DNA from: Rhizobium sp. 2MFCol3.1
Lineage (GTDB): Bacteria; Pseudomonadota; Alphaproteobacteria; Rhizobiales; Rhizobiaceae
DNA length: 64,000 nt
Direction: 5' to 3'
NCBI RefSeq assembly: GCF_000377565.1
Contig: NZ_KB898357.1
Coordinates: 62,001-126,000 of the forward strand
Shown: in pieces, positions 8,809 through 17,478 of the stretch
Layout of the letters: each line of letters begins with the position of its first letter
How positions within the stretch are numbered: position 1 is the stretch's first letter
Notes under the pieces: model-generated
The model's database searches: none
Seen by the model: the letters and a program-made list of their open reading frames with translations, nothing else
Told to the model about the DNA's origin: nothing
Program-made: the position numbers and the translations under genes

Positions 8809-9681
8809 ATGAACTACCGCCACATCTACCATGCGGGCAACTTTGCCGATGTCCTGAAACACGCGGTTCTCGCGCGTCTCGTCCGCTACATGCAGAAGAA
8901 GGATGCGGGCTTCCGCGTGCTCGATACGCATGCCGGCATCGGGCTTTACGACCTCTCTTCGGAAGAGGCGCAGAAAACAGGCGAATGGCGCGAAGGAATC
9001 GGCAAGATCATGGAGGCCGAGCTTTCGCTGCAGGTGGCCGAATTGCTGGAGCCTTATCTGACCGCGATCCGCGAACTCAATCCAGATGGCGGCATGCGCT
9101 ACTATCCCGGCTCCCCGAAGCTCTCGCGCATGCTGTTCAGGCCGCAGGATCGGCTATCGGCGATGGAGCTGCATCCCGAAGATTACCAGCGGCTGCATCG
9201 CCTGTTCGAGGGCGATCATCATGCCCGTATCACCGAGCTCGACGGCTGGCTGTCGCTCGGCGCGCATCTGCCGCCGAAGGAGAAGCGCGGCATCGTGCTT
9301 GTCGATCCGCCCTTCGAGGAAGGCGGCGAGTACGAGCGGCTGGTCGATGGTCTCGCCAAGGCCTATCGCCGCTTTCCCGGCGGCACCTACTGCCTCTGGT
9401 ATCCGATCAAGAAGGGCGCACCGATCAAGGAATTCCACGAGGCGCTGCAGGCACTCGATATTCCGAAGACACTTTGCGCCGAGCTTACCGTGCGCAGCGA
9501 CCGGGGAATGGTGACCGGGCTGACCGGCTCCGGGCTGATCATCGTCAACCCGCCCTTTACGCTGAAGGACGAGCTGCACCAGCTGCTGCCGGCGCTAAAA
9601 GATCATATGGCGCAGGACCGCTATGCCTCGCACCGGGCGTTCTGGCTGCGCGGTGAAAACAAGGCCGTGAAAGAGGATTGA
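8809..9681 (+). CDS. rlmJ: 23S rRNA (adenine(2030)-N6)-methyltransferase RlmJ
   Basis: 290 residues. The N-terminus MNYRHIYHAGNFADVLKH is the family signature, an SAM-binding region follows (VLDTHAGIGLYDL), and the N6-adenine methylase catalytic motif DPPF is at 166-169. The enzyme methylates A2030 of 23S rRNA. It is divergent from the molybdoenzyme gene with only about 80 bp between them. Length matches E. coli RlmJ (280 aa). Confidence 0.95.
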   Translation: MNYRHIYHAGNFADVLKHAVLARLVRYMQKKDAGFRVLDTHAGIGLYDLSSEEAQKTGEWREGIGKIMEAELSLQVAELLEPYLTAIRELNPDGGMRYYPGSPKLSRMLFRPQDRLSAMELHPEDYQRLHRLFEGDHHARITELDGWLSLGAHLPPKEKRGIVLVDPPFEEGGEYERLVDGLAKAYRRFPGGTYCLWYPIKKGAPIKEFHEALQALDIPKTLCAELTVRSDRGMVTGLTGSGLIIVNPPFTLKDELHQLLPALKDHMAQDRYASHRAFWLRGENKAVKED

Positions 9682-9754
9682 CCGACTCTTTCCGGCGCGA
9701 AATAGTCCGGCCACATTCCAAATACGTTGCCAGGCATTTTGAAAGAGACCGACG

Positions 9755-10351
9755 ATGAAGATCCTTTGCGCGCCCGCCTCCCCCTATTCAAGCAAGGTCC
9801 GGATGGCCGCGCGCTATCTCGAGCTTGATGCGACCGAGATCCGCGTCGACACCAATGCCGGGCCGGCGATCCTCGTCGACAACAATCCTCTCGGAAAGAT
9901 CCCGACGGTCCTGACGGATGACGGCGTTTCGGTCTTCGACAGCGTCGCGATCATGCATTATTTCGGTCGCCTCAAGGGCAAGCAGCTCTATCCGTCGAAG
10001 AACGGCAAGCGGACGGAAGCCGAAGTGTTGGAAGCGCTTTGCGACGGCATCTGCGACTGCCTGCTCGCCATCGTCTACGAACGCCGCTTCCGCGACGAGG
10101 AAAAGATCCACCAGCCCTGGATCGACAGGCAGTGGAAGAAGGTCGTGAGCGGCCTCAATCACCTGAGCGTCCACCTGCCGAAGATCGGCAAGAAGCTACA
10201 TGGCGGCCACTTCGCGCTGGCGGCAACGCTGGGGTATCTCGACCTGCGTTTCCACGGCCAGTGGGAAGCCGAGCATTCCGAGCTGATCGGCTGGCTCCGG
10301 ACTTTCGAGAAGAAATTCCCTGCCTATGCGGAACTCAAGCCTCAGGGCTGA
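9755..10351 (+). CDS. Glutathione S-transferase family protein
   Basis: 198 residues. The N-terminal thioredoxin-like domain contains CAPASPYSSKVRMAARYLEL (residues 5-24), where the Ser/Tyr would be the glutathione-activating residues, and NPLGKIPTVL with the cis-Pro, followed by FDSVAIMHYF. The all-alpha C-terminal domain starts near residue 85. The substrate is unknown. It stands alone on the plus strand, and a bidirectional terminator at 10452-10483 separates it from the convergent porin gene. Confidence 0.88.
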   Translation: MKILCAPASPYSSKVRMAARYLELDATEIRVDTNAGPAILVDNNPLGKIPTVLTDDGVSVFDSVAIMHYFGRLKGKQLYPSKNGKRTEAEVLEALCDGICDCLLAIVYERRFRDEEKIHQPWIDRQWKKVVSGLNHLSVHLPKIGKKLHGGHFALAATLGYLDLRFHGQWEAEHSELIGWLRTFEKKFPAYAELKPQG

Positions 10352-10451
10352 GCGCGATCCCTTCAGGACGAATTCGAGAGTCATTCGAATCCGTTGGCGG
10401 TCACGCTTTATGTGGCGGATGAAGCCCGAGCCCTATCAGACAAAGCGGAAC

Positions 10452-10483
10452 AAAAAAGCCGGAGCGATGCCCCGGCTTTTTTT
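10452..10483. terminator. Bidirectional intrinsic terminator between gst and porin genes
   Basis: AGCCGG (10457-10462) pairs with CCGGCT (10472-10477). A run of six A precedes it and a run of seven T follows it, so it works as a Rho-independent terminator on both strands for the two convergent genes. Confidence 0.85.
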
Positions 10484-10502
10484 CATTTATCTGATCGGCT
10501 GA

Positions 10503-11135
10503 TCAGAACTTCATGCCGATACCGACCTTGACGCTGTGCTCGTCATAGCCGCGCGAGATGTTCGCGCCACCGACGTTGAAGTCGTTCTTCTGGTAGTCGG
10601 TGTAGCGGTATTCGATACGAGCCGTGATGTTGTTGGTCACCATCGCTTCGGCACCGGCGCCGACCGTGTAGCCCAGAGCGCTGTCGCTGTCAGAACCAGC
10701 GGCGTTGCTGAACTTGTTCTTGGTGGCGGCCAGACCAGCCGTACCATAGAGCAGGAAGGGGTTCAGGTCGTAACCGATACGGCCGCGGATCGAGCCGTTG
10801 ACTTCGTTCTTGGCAGTGCCGCCGTCGACAGCGCCGTCAGCGCCGGAGTAGCCGATGTCACCTTCGACACCGTATACGATCTGGCCCTGCTGCCAGTTGT
10901 AACCGCTGTAGATCTGGCCGCCGAAAGCGCGAGCGTTATAGTCGTGAGCGAAGCCGCCCATGTTGTAGGTGCCGGCGCCACCGAGGTAGAAGCCCTGCCA
11001 GTTGCCGGTCGGGGCAACATCGTTCTGGGCGACCGGAGCTTCCGGGATCTGATCGACGGCATCGGCCGCGTAAGCAGCGGAAAAGCCACCAAGGGCAACG
11101 GTCGAAACCAATAGGCTAGCAATAAACGTACGCAT
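10503..11135 (-). CDS. Outer-membrane beta-barrel porin of the Omp25/Omp31/RopB type
   Basis: 210 residues from ATG 11135, preceded by AAGGAG at good spacing; the longer open frame to 11207 lacks such a site. The signal peptide MRTFIASLLVSTVALGGFSA, then AYA, gives cleavage near residue 23. The mature protein has alternating beta strands, the motif NWQGFYLGGAGTYN, and ends in a C-terminal Phe (VKVGIGMKF), the outer-membrane insertion signal. Related rhizobial and brucella proteins are abundant surface proteins. The long leader and own terminator suggest monocistronic expression. Confidence 0.9.
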   Translation of the reverse strand: MRTFIASLLVSTVALGGFSAAYAADAVDQIPEAPVAQNDVAPTGNWQGFYLGGAGTYNMGGFAHDYNARAFGGQIYSGYNWQQGQIVYGVEGDIGYSGADGAVDGGTAKNEVNGSIRGRIGYDLNPFLLYGTAGLAATKNKFSNAAGSDSDSALGYTVGAGAEAMVTNNITARIEYRYTDYQKNDFNVGGANISRGYDEHSVKVGIGMKF

Positions 11136-11498
11136 ACTCATCTCCTTATCGAACCCGCGCCCTTCATCAACTGTGTTAACGTGAAGCATTCGCGAGCAAT
11201 TACGCATGTCCCTTTCGGATCGAGAGGGAAATTGATGCGCAAATGAGGATTTGGAAGAGCCAAAATGTGATTTGATTGTGGCTTAGCGGTGGCTGAAATT
11301 CGATGTTGCTTTATCGCAACAAACACTTCATTAACCCTAACCAAGCGTTAAATCATGAATACTTATTTTATCGAATTATATTCTTAAATAATACGTACAA
11401 TATCCAAGTTCTGTGCGCAATCAAGACGCCTATTTATAAGATCTGATCCGCCACCTATATAAGCACCGCAGAGATTTGCGGGATGAAGAGGCAGGATT
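11136..11498. other. Divergent intergenic region, porin / SDR
   Basis: 363 bp with clearly lower GC than its surroundings, especially 11330-11410. It must carry the porin promoter (minus) and the SDR-uvrC promoter (plus). A small hairpin GTTGC/GCAAC occurs at 11305-11320. I see no gene, tRNA or convincing operator; paired TTAA motifs at 11331 and 11348 are spaced 13 bp, not the 7 bp of a CtrA site. Confidence 0.6.
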
Positions 11499-12266
11499 TT
11501 GAGCGAGACAAGACTTCGAACAGCGTTGGTGACAGGGTCGGCCAAGAGAATAGGCCGTGCGATAGTCGAAGATCTTGCAGCGAGCGGCTTCTCGGTTGCG
11601 ATCCACGCGAATGGTTCCATCGCCGAGGCGGAAAATTTTGCGGCGGAATTGCGGCAAAACGGCAAAAACGCGGTCGCGCTTCACGCCGATTTGAAGAATG
11701 TCGAGGCCACCAACGGACTGATAAAAAAGGCGTTTGAGGCGCTCGGACCGCTCGATTTGCTCGTCAACAACGCCTCGGCCTTCCACAATGATTCGGCGCA
11801 CCACTTTGACGCGGCAGCCTGGGACGACCACTTCGCGCTGCACGTGCGCGCGCCCTCCATATTGTCTGCCGCCTTTACCGAACAGCTGCCAAAGAGTGCC
11901 GCGGGACTGATCGTCAACATCATCGACCAGCGGGTGTGGGCGCTCAATCCGGGCTTCTATTCCTATACGCTCTCAAAGGCAGCGCTCTGGACGGCGACAC
12001 AGACCATGGCGCAGAGCTTCGCGCCACGCATCCGCGTCAATGCGCTCGGACCGGGGCCGACGGTTCGTAGTGCGCGACAGAGCGAAGAGGACTTCCAGCA
12101 GCAGGTCGACGGCCTTATCATGAAGGCGGGGCCGGGATTCGGCGAATTCGGACGGACGATCCGCTTCCTCTATGATACGCCCTCCATCACCGGCCAAATG
12201 ATTGCCCTCGACGGCGGCCAGCATCTTGCCTGGCAGACGCCCGATGTGGCGGAGATTACGGAATGA
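11499..12266 (+). CDS. Short-chain dehydrogenase, FolM/pteridine-reductase-like
   Basis: 255 residues with an apparent TTG start at 11499, preceded by AGGCAGGA; no in-frame ATG fits. The Rossmann motif is [11 protein letters not shown] at 13-23, where Arg in place of the usual Gly pattern is typical of NADPH-dependent pteridine reductases (FolM, PTR1). LVNNASAF and the catalytic YxxxK (YSYTLSKAA) are present. Its role may be dihydrofolate or dihydromonapterin reduction, but that is inference. It overlaps uvrC by 4 bp. Confidence 0.82.
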   Translation: MSETRLRTALVTGSAKRIGRAIVEDLAASGFSVAIHANGSIAEAENFAAELRQNGKNAVALHADLKNVEATNGLIKKAFEALGPLDLLVNNASAFHNDSAHHFDAAAWDDHFALHVRAPSILSAAFTEQLPKSAAGLIVNIIDQRVWALNPGFYSYTLSKAALWTATQTMAQSFAPRIRVNALGPGPTVRSARQSEEDFQQQVDGLIMKAGPGFGEFGRTIRFLYDTPSITGQMIALDGGQHLAWQTPDVAEITE

Positions 12267-14314
12267 ATTCAAGGAAGCTGCCGGATGGCGGCGTTCTTTA
12301 CGACGAAAATGACGAGACCGACGACGATATCGAGGTGGAAAGCGAAAGCTCTGCCTCGCCCGTTGGCGCGCCGGTTGCCTCTGCCATCGACTGGAACGAG
12401 GGCGGCAGCAACGAGACCGGGCTTGTCGGCGCCGACCTGATCGCGGAATTCGTCAAGCGGCTGCCGAACAGCCCCGGCGTCTACCGTATGTTCAACGAGG
12501 CCGGCGACGTGCTCTATGTCGGCAAGGCGCGCAGCCTGAAGAAGCGCGTGAGCAATTACGCGCTCGGCCGCGTGCACTCCAACCGCATCGCCCAGATGGT
12601 GCGGCAGACCGCGCATATGGAGTTCGTGACGACGCGGACCGAGATCGAAGCGCTTCTGCTCGAAGCGAATCTGATCAAGCGGTTGCGGCCGCGCTTTAAC
12701 GTGCTTCTGCGCGACGACAAGTCGTTTCCCTACATCCTGATATCAGGCGACCACCGCGCCCCCGCTATCCTGAAGCACCGCGGCGCGCGCGCCCGCAAGG
12801 GCGATTATTTCGGTCCCTTCGCTTCGGCGGGCGCCGTCGGCCGCACGATCAATTCGCTGCAGCGCGCCTTCCTGATCCGCACCTGTACCGACAGCGTGTT
12901 CGAAACGCGCACCCGCCCCTGCCTGCTCTACCAGATCAAGCGCTGTTCGGCGCCCTGCACGCATGAGATCAGCGATGCGGGGTATGGCGAACTTGTTCAG
13001 GAGGCGAAGGACTTTCTTTCTGGCAAGAGCCAGAAGGTGAAGGCGCATATGGCCGAGGCGATGAACCAGGCGGCCGAGGATCTCGATTTCGAGCAGGCCG
13101 CCGTCTATCGCGATCGTCTTGCCTCGCTGTCGCATGTGTCTAGCCATCAGGGGATCAACCCCGCCGGCGTCGAGGAAGCCGACGTCTTCGCGATCTATCA
13201 CGAGGGCGGGATTTCCTGCATCCAGGTGTTCTTCTTCCGCACCGGGCAGAACTGGGGCAACCGCGCCTATTTCCCGAAGGCAGACCCGCAACTGACAGGC
13301 GCCGAGGTGCTCAGCGCCTTCCTGGCGCAGTTCTACGACGACAAGCCGGTGCCGAAGCAGATCCTGCTTTCGGAGACGGTGGAGGAGATGGAGTTGCTCG
13401 CTGCCGCCTTCGCGGAGAAGGCAGGCCACAAGATTTCGGTGCTGGTGCCGCAGCGTGGCGAGAAGCGCGATCTGGTCGACCATGTGATGGGCAATGCGCG
13501 CGAGGCGCATGGGCGCAAGCTCGCGGAGACCGCGTCGCAATCGCGGCTGCTCGAAGGCTTCAAGGATACGTTCAAGCTTTCCTACGTGCCGCAGCGCGTC
13601 GAGATCTACGACAACTCGCATATCATGGGTACCAATGCCGTCGGCGGCATGGTGGTCGCGGGGCCTGAGGGTTTCGTGAAGAGCCAGTATCGCAAGTTCA
13701 ACATCAAATCGACCGACATCACGCCCGGCGATGACTTCGGCATGATGCGAGAGGTGATGACCCGGCGGTTCACGCGACTGCTCAAGGAAGAAGGCATTCC
13801 GGACAGGAGCCAGCCGGTCGCTCCGACCGATGCTGCCGACATGCCCTTCCCCGCCTGGCCGGACGTGATCCTGATCGACGGCGGTCAGGGGCAGATGACG
13901 GCGGTGCGGGCGATCCTTGAGGAGCTTGGGATCACCGACAGCGTCACCGCCATCGGCGTCGCCAAGGGCGTCGACCGCGATGCCGGGCGCGAGCGCTTCT
14001 TCCTGCCCGGTGGCGAGAGCTTCACGCTGCCGCCGCGCGATCCGGTGCTCTACTTTACCCAGCGCATGCGCGACGAGGCGCACCGCTTCGCCATCGGCTC
14101 GCATCGGGCGCGGCGCAAGAAGGAGATGGTCAAGAACCCGCTCGACGAGATCGGCGGCATCGGCCCATCACGCAAACGTGCACTGCTCCAGCATTTCGGG
14201 ACGGCGAAGGCGGTTTCGCGGGCGGCACTGTCGGATCTGATGGCCGTCGAAGGCATTTCGGAGACGGTCGCCAAGCAGGTTTACAATCATTTTCACGACG
14301 ACGCCGCGAAATAG
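12263..14314 (+). CDS. uvrC: Excinuclease ABC subunit C
   Basis: 683 residues. UvrC makes both incisions in nucleotide excision repair. The GIY-YIG nuclease domain begins at 72 (GVYRMF, then VLYVGKA at 83-89). A UVR domain ([16 protein letters not shown]) lies near 270, the RNase H-like second nuclease ([16 protein letters not shown]) near 450, and tandem helix-hairpin-helix motifs end the protein. About 60 acidic, low-complexity residues precede the conserved start, longer than the E. coli protein (610 aa). Its start overlaps the SDR stop (ATGA). Confidence 0.97.
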   Translation: MNSRKLPDGGVLYDENDETDDDIEVESESSASPVGAPVASAIDWNEGGSNETGLVGADLIAEFVKRLPNSPGVYRMFNEAGDVLYVGKARSLKKRVSNYALGRVHSNRIAQMVRQTAHMEFVTTRTEIEALLLEANLIKRLRPRFNVLLRDDKSFPYILISGDHRAPAILKHRGARARKGDYFGPFASAGAVGRTINSLQRAFLIRTCTDSVFETRTRPCLLYQIKRCSAPCTHEISDAGYGELVQEAKDFLSGKSQKVKAHMAEAMNQAAEDLDFEQAAVYRDRLASLSHVSSHQGINPAGVEEADVFAIYHEGGISCIQVFFFRTGQNWGNRAYFPKADPQLTGAEVLSAFLAQFYDDKPVPKQILLSETVEEMELLAAAFAEKAGHKISVLVPQRGEKRDLVDHVMGNAREAHGRKLAETASQSRLLEGFKDTFKLSYVPQRVEIYDNSHIMGTNAVGGMVVAGPEGFVKSQYRKFNIKSTDITPGDDFGMMREVMTRRFTRLLKEEGIPDRSQPVAPTDAADMPFPAWPDVILIDGGQGQMTAVRAILEELGITDSVTAIGVAKGVDRDAGRERFFLPGGESFTLPPRDPVLYFTQRMRDEAHRFAIGSHRARRKKEMVKNPLDEIGGIGPSRKRALLQHFGTAKAVSRAALSDLMAVEGISETVAKQVYNHFHDDAAK

Positions 14315-14424
14315 GTGGCGTCGGTCGCAAATTCCACGCAAAGGCAGCGAAAAAACAGAAAGAATGTTGACGCTTTGCGGTCAAAGCCGTCATCTACGGA
14401 CGTATCAAACCAGAGACAGATTTC

Positions 14425-15015
14425 ATGGCATCGCGCGCATACAATATCCCCAACCTGCTGACCTACGGCCGCATTCTCGCGGTTCCGCTCATCGTCTTGT
14501 GCTTCTTCGTCGAAGGAAAACTGTCGATCAGCAATACGGCCCGCTGGGTTGCGCTGTGGATCTTCGTCATCGCGTCGATCACCGATTTTCTTGACGGCTA
14601 TCTCGCCCGCATCTGGAACCAGACGTCGAATATCGGCCGCATGCTCGACCCGATCGCCGACAAGCTGCTGGTCGCCTCGATCCTGCTGCTCGTGGCCGCC
14701 GACCAGACCATTGCCGGCTGGTCGATCTGGGCTGCCATCACCATCCTTTGCCGCGAAATCCTGGTCTCGGGCCTGCGCGAATATCTCGCGGCGCTGAAGG
14801 TCAGCGTTCCCGTGACGCGCATCGCCAAGTGGAAGACCACGGTGCAGCTGGTGGCGATCGCCTTCCTGCTCGCGGGTCCGGCCGGCGACGAAATCTTCCC
14901 CTACACCACGATGACCGGCATCGGGCTGCTCTGGCTCGCCGCCATCCTGACGATCTATACCGGCTACGATTACTTCCGCGCCGGCATCAAGCACATCGTG
15001 GAAAACGACGAATGA
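14425..15015 (+). CDS. pgsA: CDP-diacylglycerol--glycerol-3-phosphate 3-phosphatidyltransferase
   Basis: 196 residues with several membrane segments. The CDP-alcohol phosphotransferase motif is complete: DFLDGYLAR, then GRMLDPIADK, supplying the catalytic aspartates. The enzyme makes phosphatidylglycerophosphate, the committed step to phosphatidylglycerol and cardiolipin. In the 110-bp gap after uvrC a TTGACG at 14367 is part of a short inverted repeat TTGAC-N8-GTCAA (14367-14384) and may be a -35 element. It overlaps moaD by 4 bp. Confidence 0.95.
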   Translation: MASRAYNIPNLLTYGRILAVPLIVLCFFVEGKLSISNTARWVALWIFVIASITDFLDGYLARIWNQTSNIGRMLDPIADKLLVASILLLVAADQTIAGWSIWAAITILCREILVSGLREYLAALKVSVPVTRIAKWKTTVQLVAIAFLLAGPAGDEIFPYTTMTGIGLLWLAAILTIYTGYDYFRAGIKHIVENDE

Positions 15016-15266
15016 CCAAGCTCATCTATTTCGCCTGGGTGCGCGAGCGGATCGGCAAGGCCGAGGAAGAAATCGCCCTCCCCGCCTCCGTCGTCACCGT
15101 CACCGATCTTCTCGATCACCTGAAGACGCTCGGCGAAGAATACGAGACCGCATTGCAGTTTCCCGACGTGATCCGCGTCGCGCTCGATCAGGAACATGTC
15201 GAGCACGACGAGCCGATCGGCGATGCCCGCGAGATCGGTATTTTTCCGCCGATGACGGGCGGGTAA
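15012..15266 (+). CDS. moaD: Molybdopterin synthase small subunit (sulfur carrier)
   Basis: 84 residues, ubiquitin-like fold. It ends in the Gly-Gly tail (PPMTGG) whose C-terminal carboxylate is thiocarboxylated and donates sulfur to precursor Z. Together with MoaE it forms molybdopterin synthase. The start overlaps pgsA (ATGA); moaE follows after a 237-bp gap occupied by a palindromic element. Confidence 0.95.
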   Translation: MTKLIYFAWVRERIGKAEEEIALPASVVTVTDLLDHLKTLGEEYETALQFPDVIRVALDQEHVEHDEPIGDAREIGIFPPMTGG

Positions 15267-15291
15267 ATTCATGACTGCTGTGCCAGTCAGC

Positions 15292-15460
15292 CCCCCTCTG
15301 CCCTGCCGGGCATCTCCCCCACAAGTGGGGAGATCGGCTGGGCTCGCCCGATCGAGCACACAAAGAACAGTTCTGCAAAACGCACGGGCAAAGCGGCGGG
15401 AGGAGCAAGCAGCTTGTGATCTCCCCACCTGTGGGGGAGATGCCCGGCAGGGCAGAGGGC
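15292..15460. repeat. Pair of near-identical inverted 43-bp repeats (REP/RIME-like palindromic element) between moaD and moaE
   Basis: The left arm at 15292-15335 and right arm at 15418-15460 are inverted copies differing at about two positions. Each arm carries an internal palindrome: CATCTCCCCCAC on one side and GTGGGGAGAT on the other, next to CCCTGCCGGGCA. The 82-bp spacer contains no gene. The whole 169-bp unit would fold as a large cruciform or long RNA hairpin. Repeated palindromic intergenic elements of this general kind are known from rhizobia; I cannot confirm the copy number from one window. Confidence 0.85.
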
Positions 15461-15503
15461 GGCCGACGCGGCACGCCCTTTCCGCGAAGCGAGGCACCTT
15501 CTT

Positions 15504-15965
15504 ATGAGCCCTACCCCCACCATCCGAGTCCAGCGCGAGGATTTCGACCTGCAGGCCGAAGTCGAGCTGTTGAGCAAGGGAAAGCCGGGTATCGGCGCCG
15601 TGGTCACCTTCTCCGGCCTGTGCCGCGACGAAGGCGGGACGCTTGATGCACTTGAGCTCGAGCACTATCCTGGCATGGCCGAGGCGGAGATGATGCGGAT
15701 CGCGGAGATGGCGATCGAGCGCTTCAAGCTCAACGGCCTGACCGCCATTCACCGCTACGGAAAGATCGCGGCGGGTGAGAACATCGTGCTCGTCATTGCG
15801 GCCGCGCCGCACCGCCAGGCGGCCTTCGATGGCGCGAACTTCGTGATGGACTTCCTCAAGACGTCCGCGCCCTTCTGGAAGAAGGAGCATGGCAAGGACG
15901 GCGTTGCGCGGGAATGGGTCGAGGCCAAGGGCCACGACGATGCCGCGCGCGACAAATGGAAGTGA
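15504..15965 (+). CDS. moaE: Molybdopterin synthase catalytic subunit
   Basis: 153 residues. Conserved MoaE stretches are GAVVTFSGLCRDE, LELEHYPGMAE, the RYGKIAAGENIVLV region, and the catalytic Lys/Arg region SAPFWKKE. It converts precursor Z to molybdopterin with MoaD. A GAGG lies 9 nt before the ATG. Its stop at 15965 directly abuts the stop of the convergent permease gene, leaving no room for a terminator between them. Confidence 0.95.
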   Translation: MSPTPTIRVQREDFDLQAEVELLSKGKPGIGAVVTFSGLCRDEGGTLDALELEHYPGMAEAEMMRIAEMAIERFKLNGLTAIHRYGKIAAGENIVLVIAAAPHRQAAFDGANFVMDFLKTSAPFWKKEHGKDGVAREWVEAKGHDDAARDKWK

Positions 15966-16862
15966 TCACGGGATTACCCGTTCACGCCGGCTGAGCACGA
16001 GCAGAAGCACAAGCAGCGAAAAGACCACGAAGTCGCGCCAGAGGAACGGGCCGTAAGCGGTCCACAGTGTCTCGACCAGACCGAGGCCGGCAGCACCACC
16101 CGCCGATTTCAGCGGGTCCGAATAGCCGCCGACAGCAGCGACCATCAGTACCTTCAGCCCGAACATCAGCCCGGCGCCGAAATCCATCGTGCCGTAATAG
16201 GCGGTCGAGAGGATGCCGCACAGTGTCGCCATCAGGACGGCGGCGGCGTAGGCCGCGAGGAAGACGCTGGTGGCGCTGACCCCGCAGAGTTCGGCGGCCT
16301 TCGGATCATCGGTGACGGCGCGCCAAGCGCGGCCCCAGGAACTTCGTTTCAGGATCACGGCGCCGATCGCCACGAACCCGCACATCAGCGCCGTGTTGAT
16401 CAGCTGCATCTCGGTCAACAGCACCTCGAAGCCGGCATTCTGCCAGAACACGACATGGCCGTTCAGAAACGGCGATAGCCACAGGCTGCGGGTGTCGGAC
16501 GCCAGACGCGCGGTCTCCATCAGGACGATGGTGACGCCGAGCGCGGCGACGATGACCGTGTTCGAGGACTGGCGCACCAGCGGCAGCATGACCGAGCGGC
16601 CGATCCAGCCCCCCGCCCCCATCGCATAAACCAACGAGGCCGCAGCACCGAGCGCGAGGGCGGCGGGCAAAACCAGCCATAGCTTGTTGTAGCCGAAATC
16701 GGTGAAGAGCAGCAGGATTTGGCCGGAGAAGGCGAAAAACGCGCCATAGGTGATATCTGGACGCTTGGTGACGCCGAAGGCGACCGCATAGCCGAAGGCC
16801 AGCGCGGCATAAAGGGCTGCCAGCGGCACCGCATTCGCCAGTTGCTGCAAGAGATAGGCCAT
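15966..16862 (-). CDS. LivH-type branched-chain amino-acid ABC transporter permease (orphan)
   Basis: About 298 residues with eight or so membrane segments and the LivH-family C-terminal pattern (LKVLMVAAVGGYSDPLKSAGGAAGLGLVE). Of two ATGs, 16868 and 16862, the latter is favoured because AGGA sits 7 nt upstream. No LivM, LivG/LivF or substrate-binding protein is nearby, so it is either a lone permease using subunits encoded elsewhere or has lost its partners. It is divergent from the CGNR regulator, sharing a palindromic promoter region. Confidence 0.8.
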   Translation of the reverse strand: MAYLLQQLANAVPLAALYAALAFGYAVAFGVTKRPDITYGAFFAFSGQILLLFTDFGYNKLWLVLPAALALGAAASLVYAMGAGGWIGRSVMLPLVRQSSNTVIVAALGVTIVLMETARLASDTRSLWLSPFLNGHVVFWQNAGFEVLLTEMQLINTALMCGFVAIGAVILKRSSWGRAWRAVTDDPKAAELCGVSATSVFLAAYAAAVLMATLCGILSTAYYGTMDFGAGLMFGLKVLMVAAVGGYSDPLKSAGGAAGLGLVETLWTAYGPFLWRDFVVFSLLVLLLVLSRRERVIP

Positions 16863-16879
16863 CGACATATCCTATTTCG

Positions 16880-16926
16880 CCGAAATCATAACTGGCAAAA
16901 TTGCTTTTACCAGTTATATTTTTCGG
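16880..16926. promoter_or_regulatory. 47-bp composite palindrome in the divergent livH-like/CGNR promoter
   Basis: ATAACTGG (16888-16895) and CCAGTTAT (16910-16917) form a perfect inverted repeat, flanked outside by CCGAAA (16880-16885) and TTTCGG (16921-16926), also inverted. The pair is nearly centred between the two start codons. TATATT at 16915-16920 could be a -10 element for the regulator. A dimeric repressor site, most simply for the CGNR protein itself, is the likely meaning. Confidence 0.65.
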
Positions 16927-17478
16927 ATGACATTCTCGTGGACCCCTCATCGCTTCTCCGGTGGCGCACTCGCATTCGATGTCGCCAACAGCGTCGTGCT
17001 GCGGCAAGACGAGGCGCGCCGTATCGATCGCTTTGACGTCGATGCGCAGCTGCATGGGTTTGCGCAGGCGGCTGCGAATTTCTGCGCCGAACGGGCGATC
17101 TTCGGGGACGTCGCGCCGGTTCAGCCTGATGGAAGGCCTGCGTTCATCGCCTTGCGCGAGGCGACCGATCGCTATTTCCGTGACCGCGTGCTGTTCGGCG
17201 GCAGCGATGGATTGCTGGCGGAACTGTTAGAAGCAGTCGCGGTCGTGCTGCGCGGCCGCTCCAGAGCCAACGGCATCGATCGCGCCACGGCGCATTCGGT
17301 GCTGAAGCTGATCGCCTCGCCCGAGCCGGAGCGGATGAAGATCTGCGGAAATTGCGGTTGGCTGTTTCTCGATCGCAGCAAGAACAGGAGCCGGACCTGG
17401 TGCGACATGGCGGTCTGCGGCAACCGCGCCAAGGCGATCAAGCACTATCGGCGACGGAAAGAGGAGAACGGGTCATGA
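16927..17478 (+). CDS. CGNR zinc-finger / ABATE-domain putative transcription regulator
   Basis: 183 residues. The N-terminus (FSWTPHRFSGGALAFDVANS) is that of the ABATE domain, thought to sense a ligand or stress. The C-terminus holds the CGNR zinc finger: KICGNCGWLF, then TWCDMAVCGNRAKAIKHYRRR, with four cysteines and a basic tail for DNA binding. Translation starts directly next to the palindrome with no Shine-Dalgarno sequence, and a possible -10 only 6 nt upstream suggests a leaderless mRNA. It overlaps the downstream lipoprotein gene by 4 bp. Confidence 0.85.
   Translation: MTFSWTPHRFSGGALAFDVANSVVLRQDEARRIDRFDVDAQLHGFAQAAANFCAERAIFGDVAPVQPDGRPAFIALREATDRYFRDRVLFGGSDGLLAELLEAVAVVLRGRSRANGIDRATAHSVLKLIASPEPERMKICGNCGWLFLDRSKNRSRTWCDMAVCGNRAKAIKHYRRRKEENGS

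Noticed and set aside
7914..9656. 580-residue open frame across the molybdoenzyme and rlmJ
   Set aside because: Out of frame with rlmJ and antisense to the molybdoenzyme; both real genes are well supported.
11331..11351. Paired TTAA motifs suggestive of a CtrA site upstream of the porin
   Set aside because: The spacing is 13 bp instead of the 7 bp of CtrA boxes.
12743..14104. 453-residue open frame opposite uvrC
   Set aside because: Shadow of uvrC; no ribosome site or domain.
15271..15507. Short open frame through the palindromic element between moaD and moaE
   Set aside because: It is formed by the GC-rich palindromes, has no ribosome site and no family resemblance.
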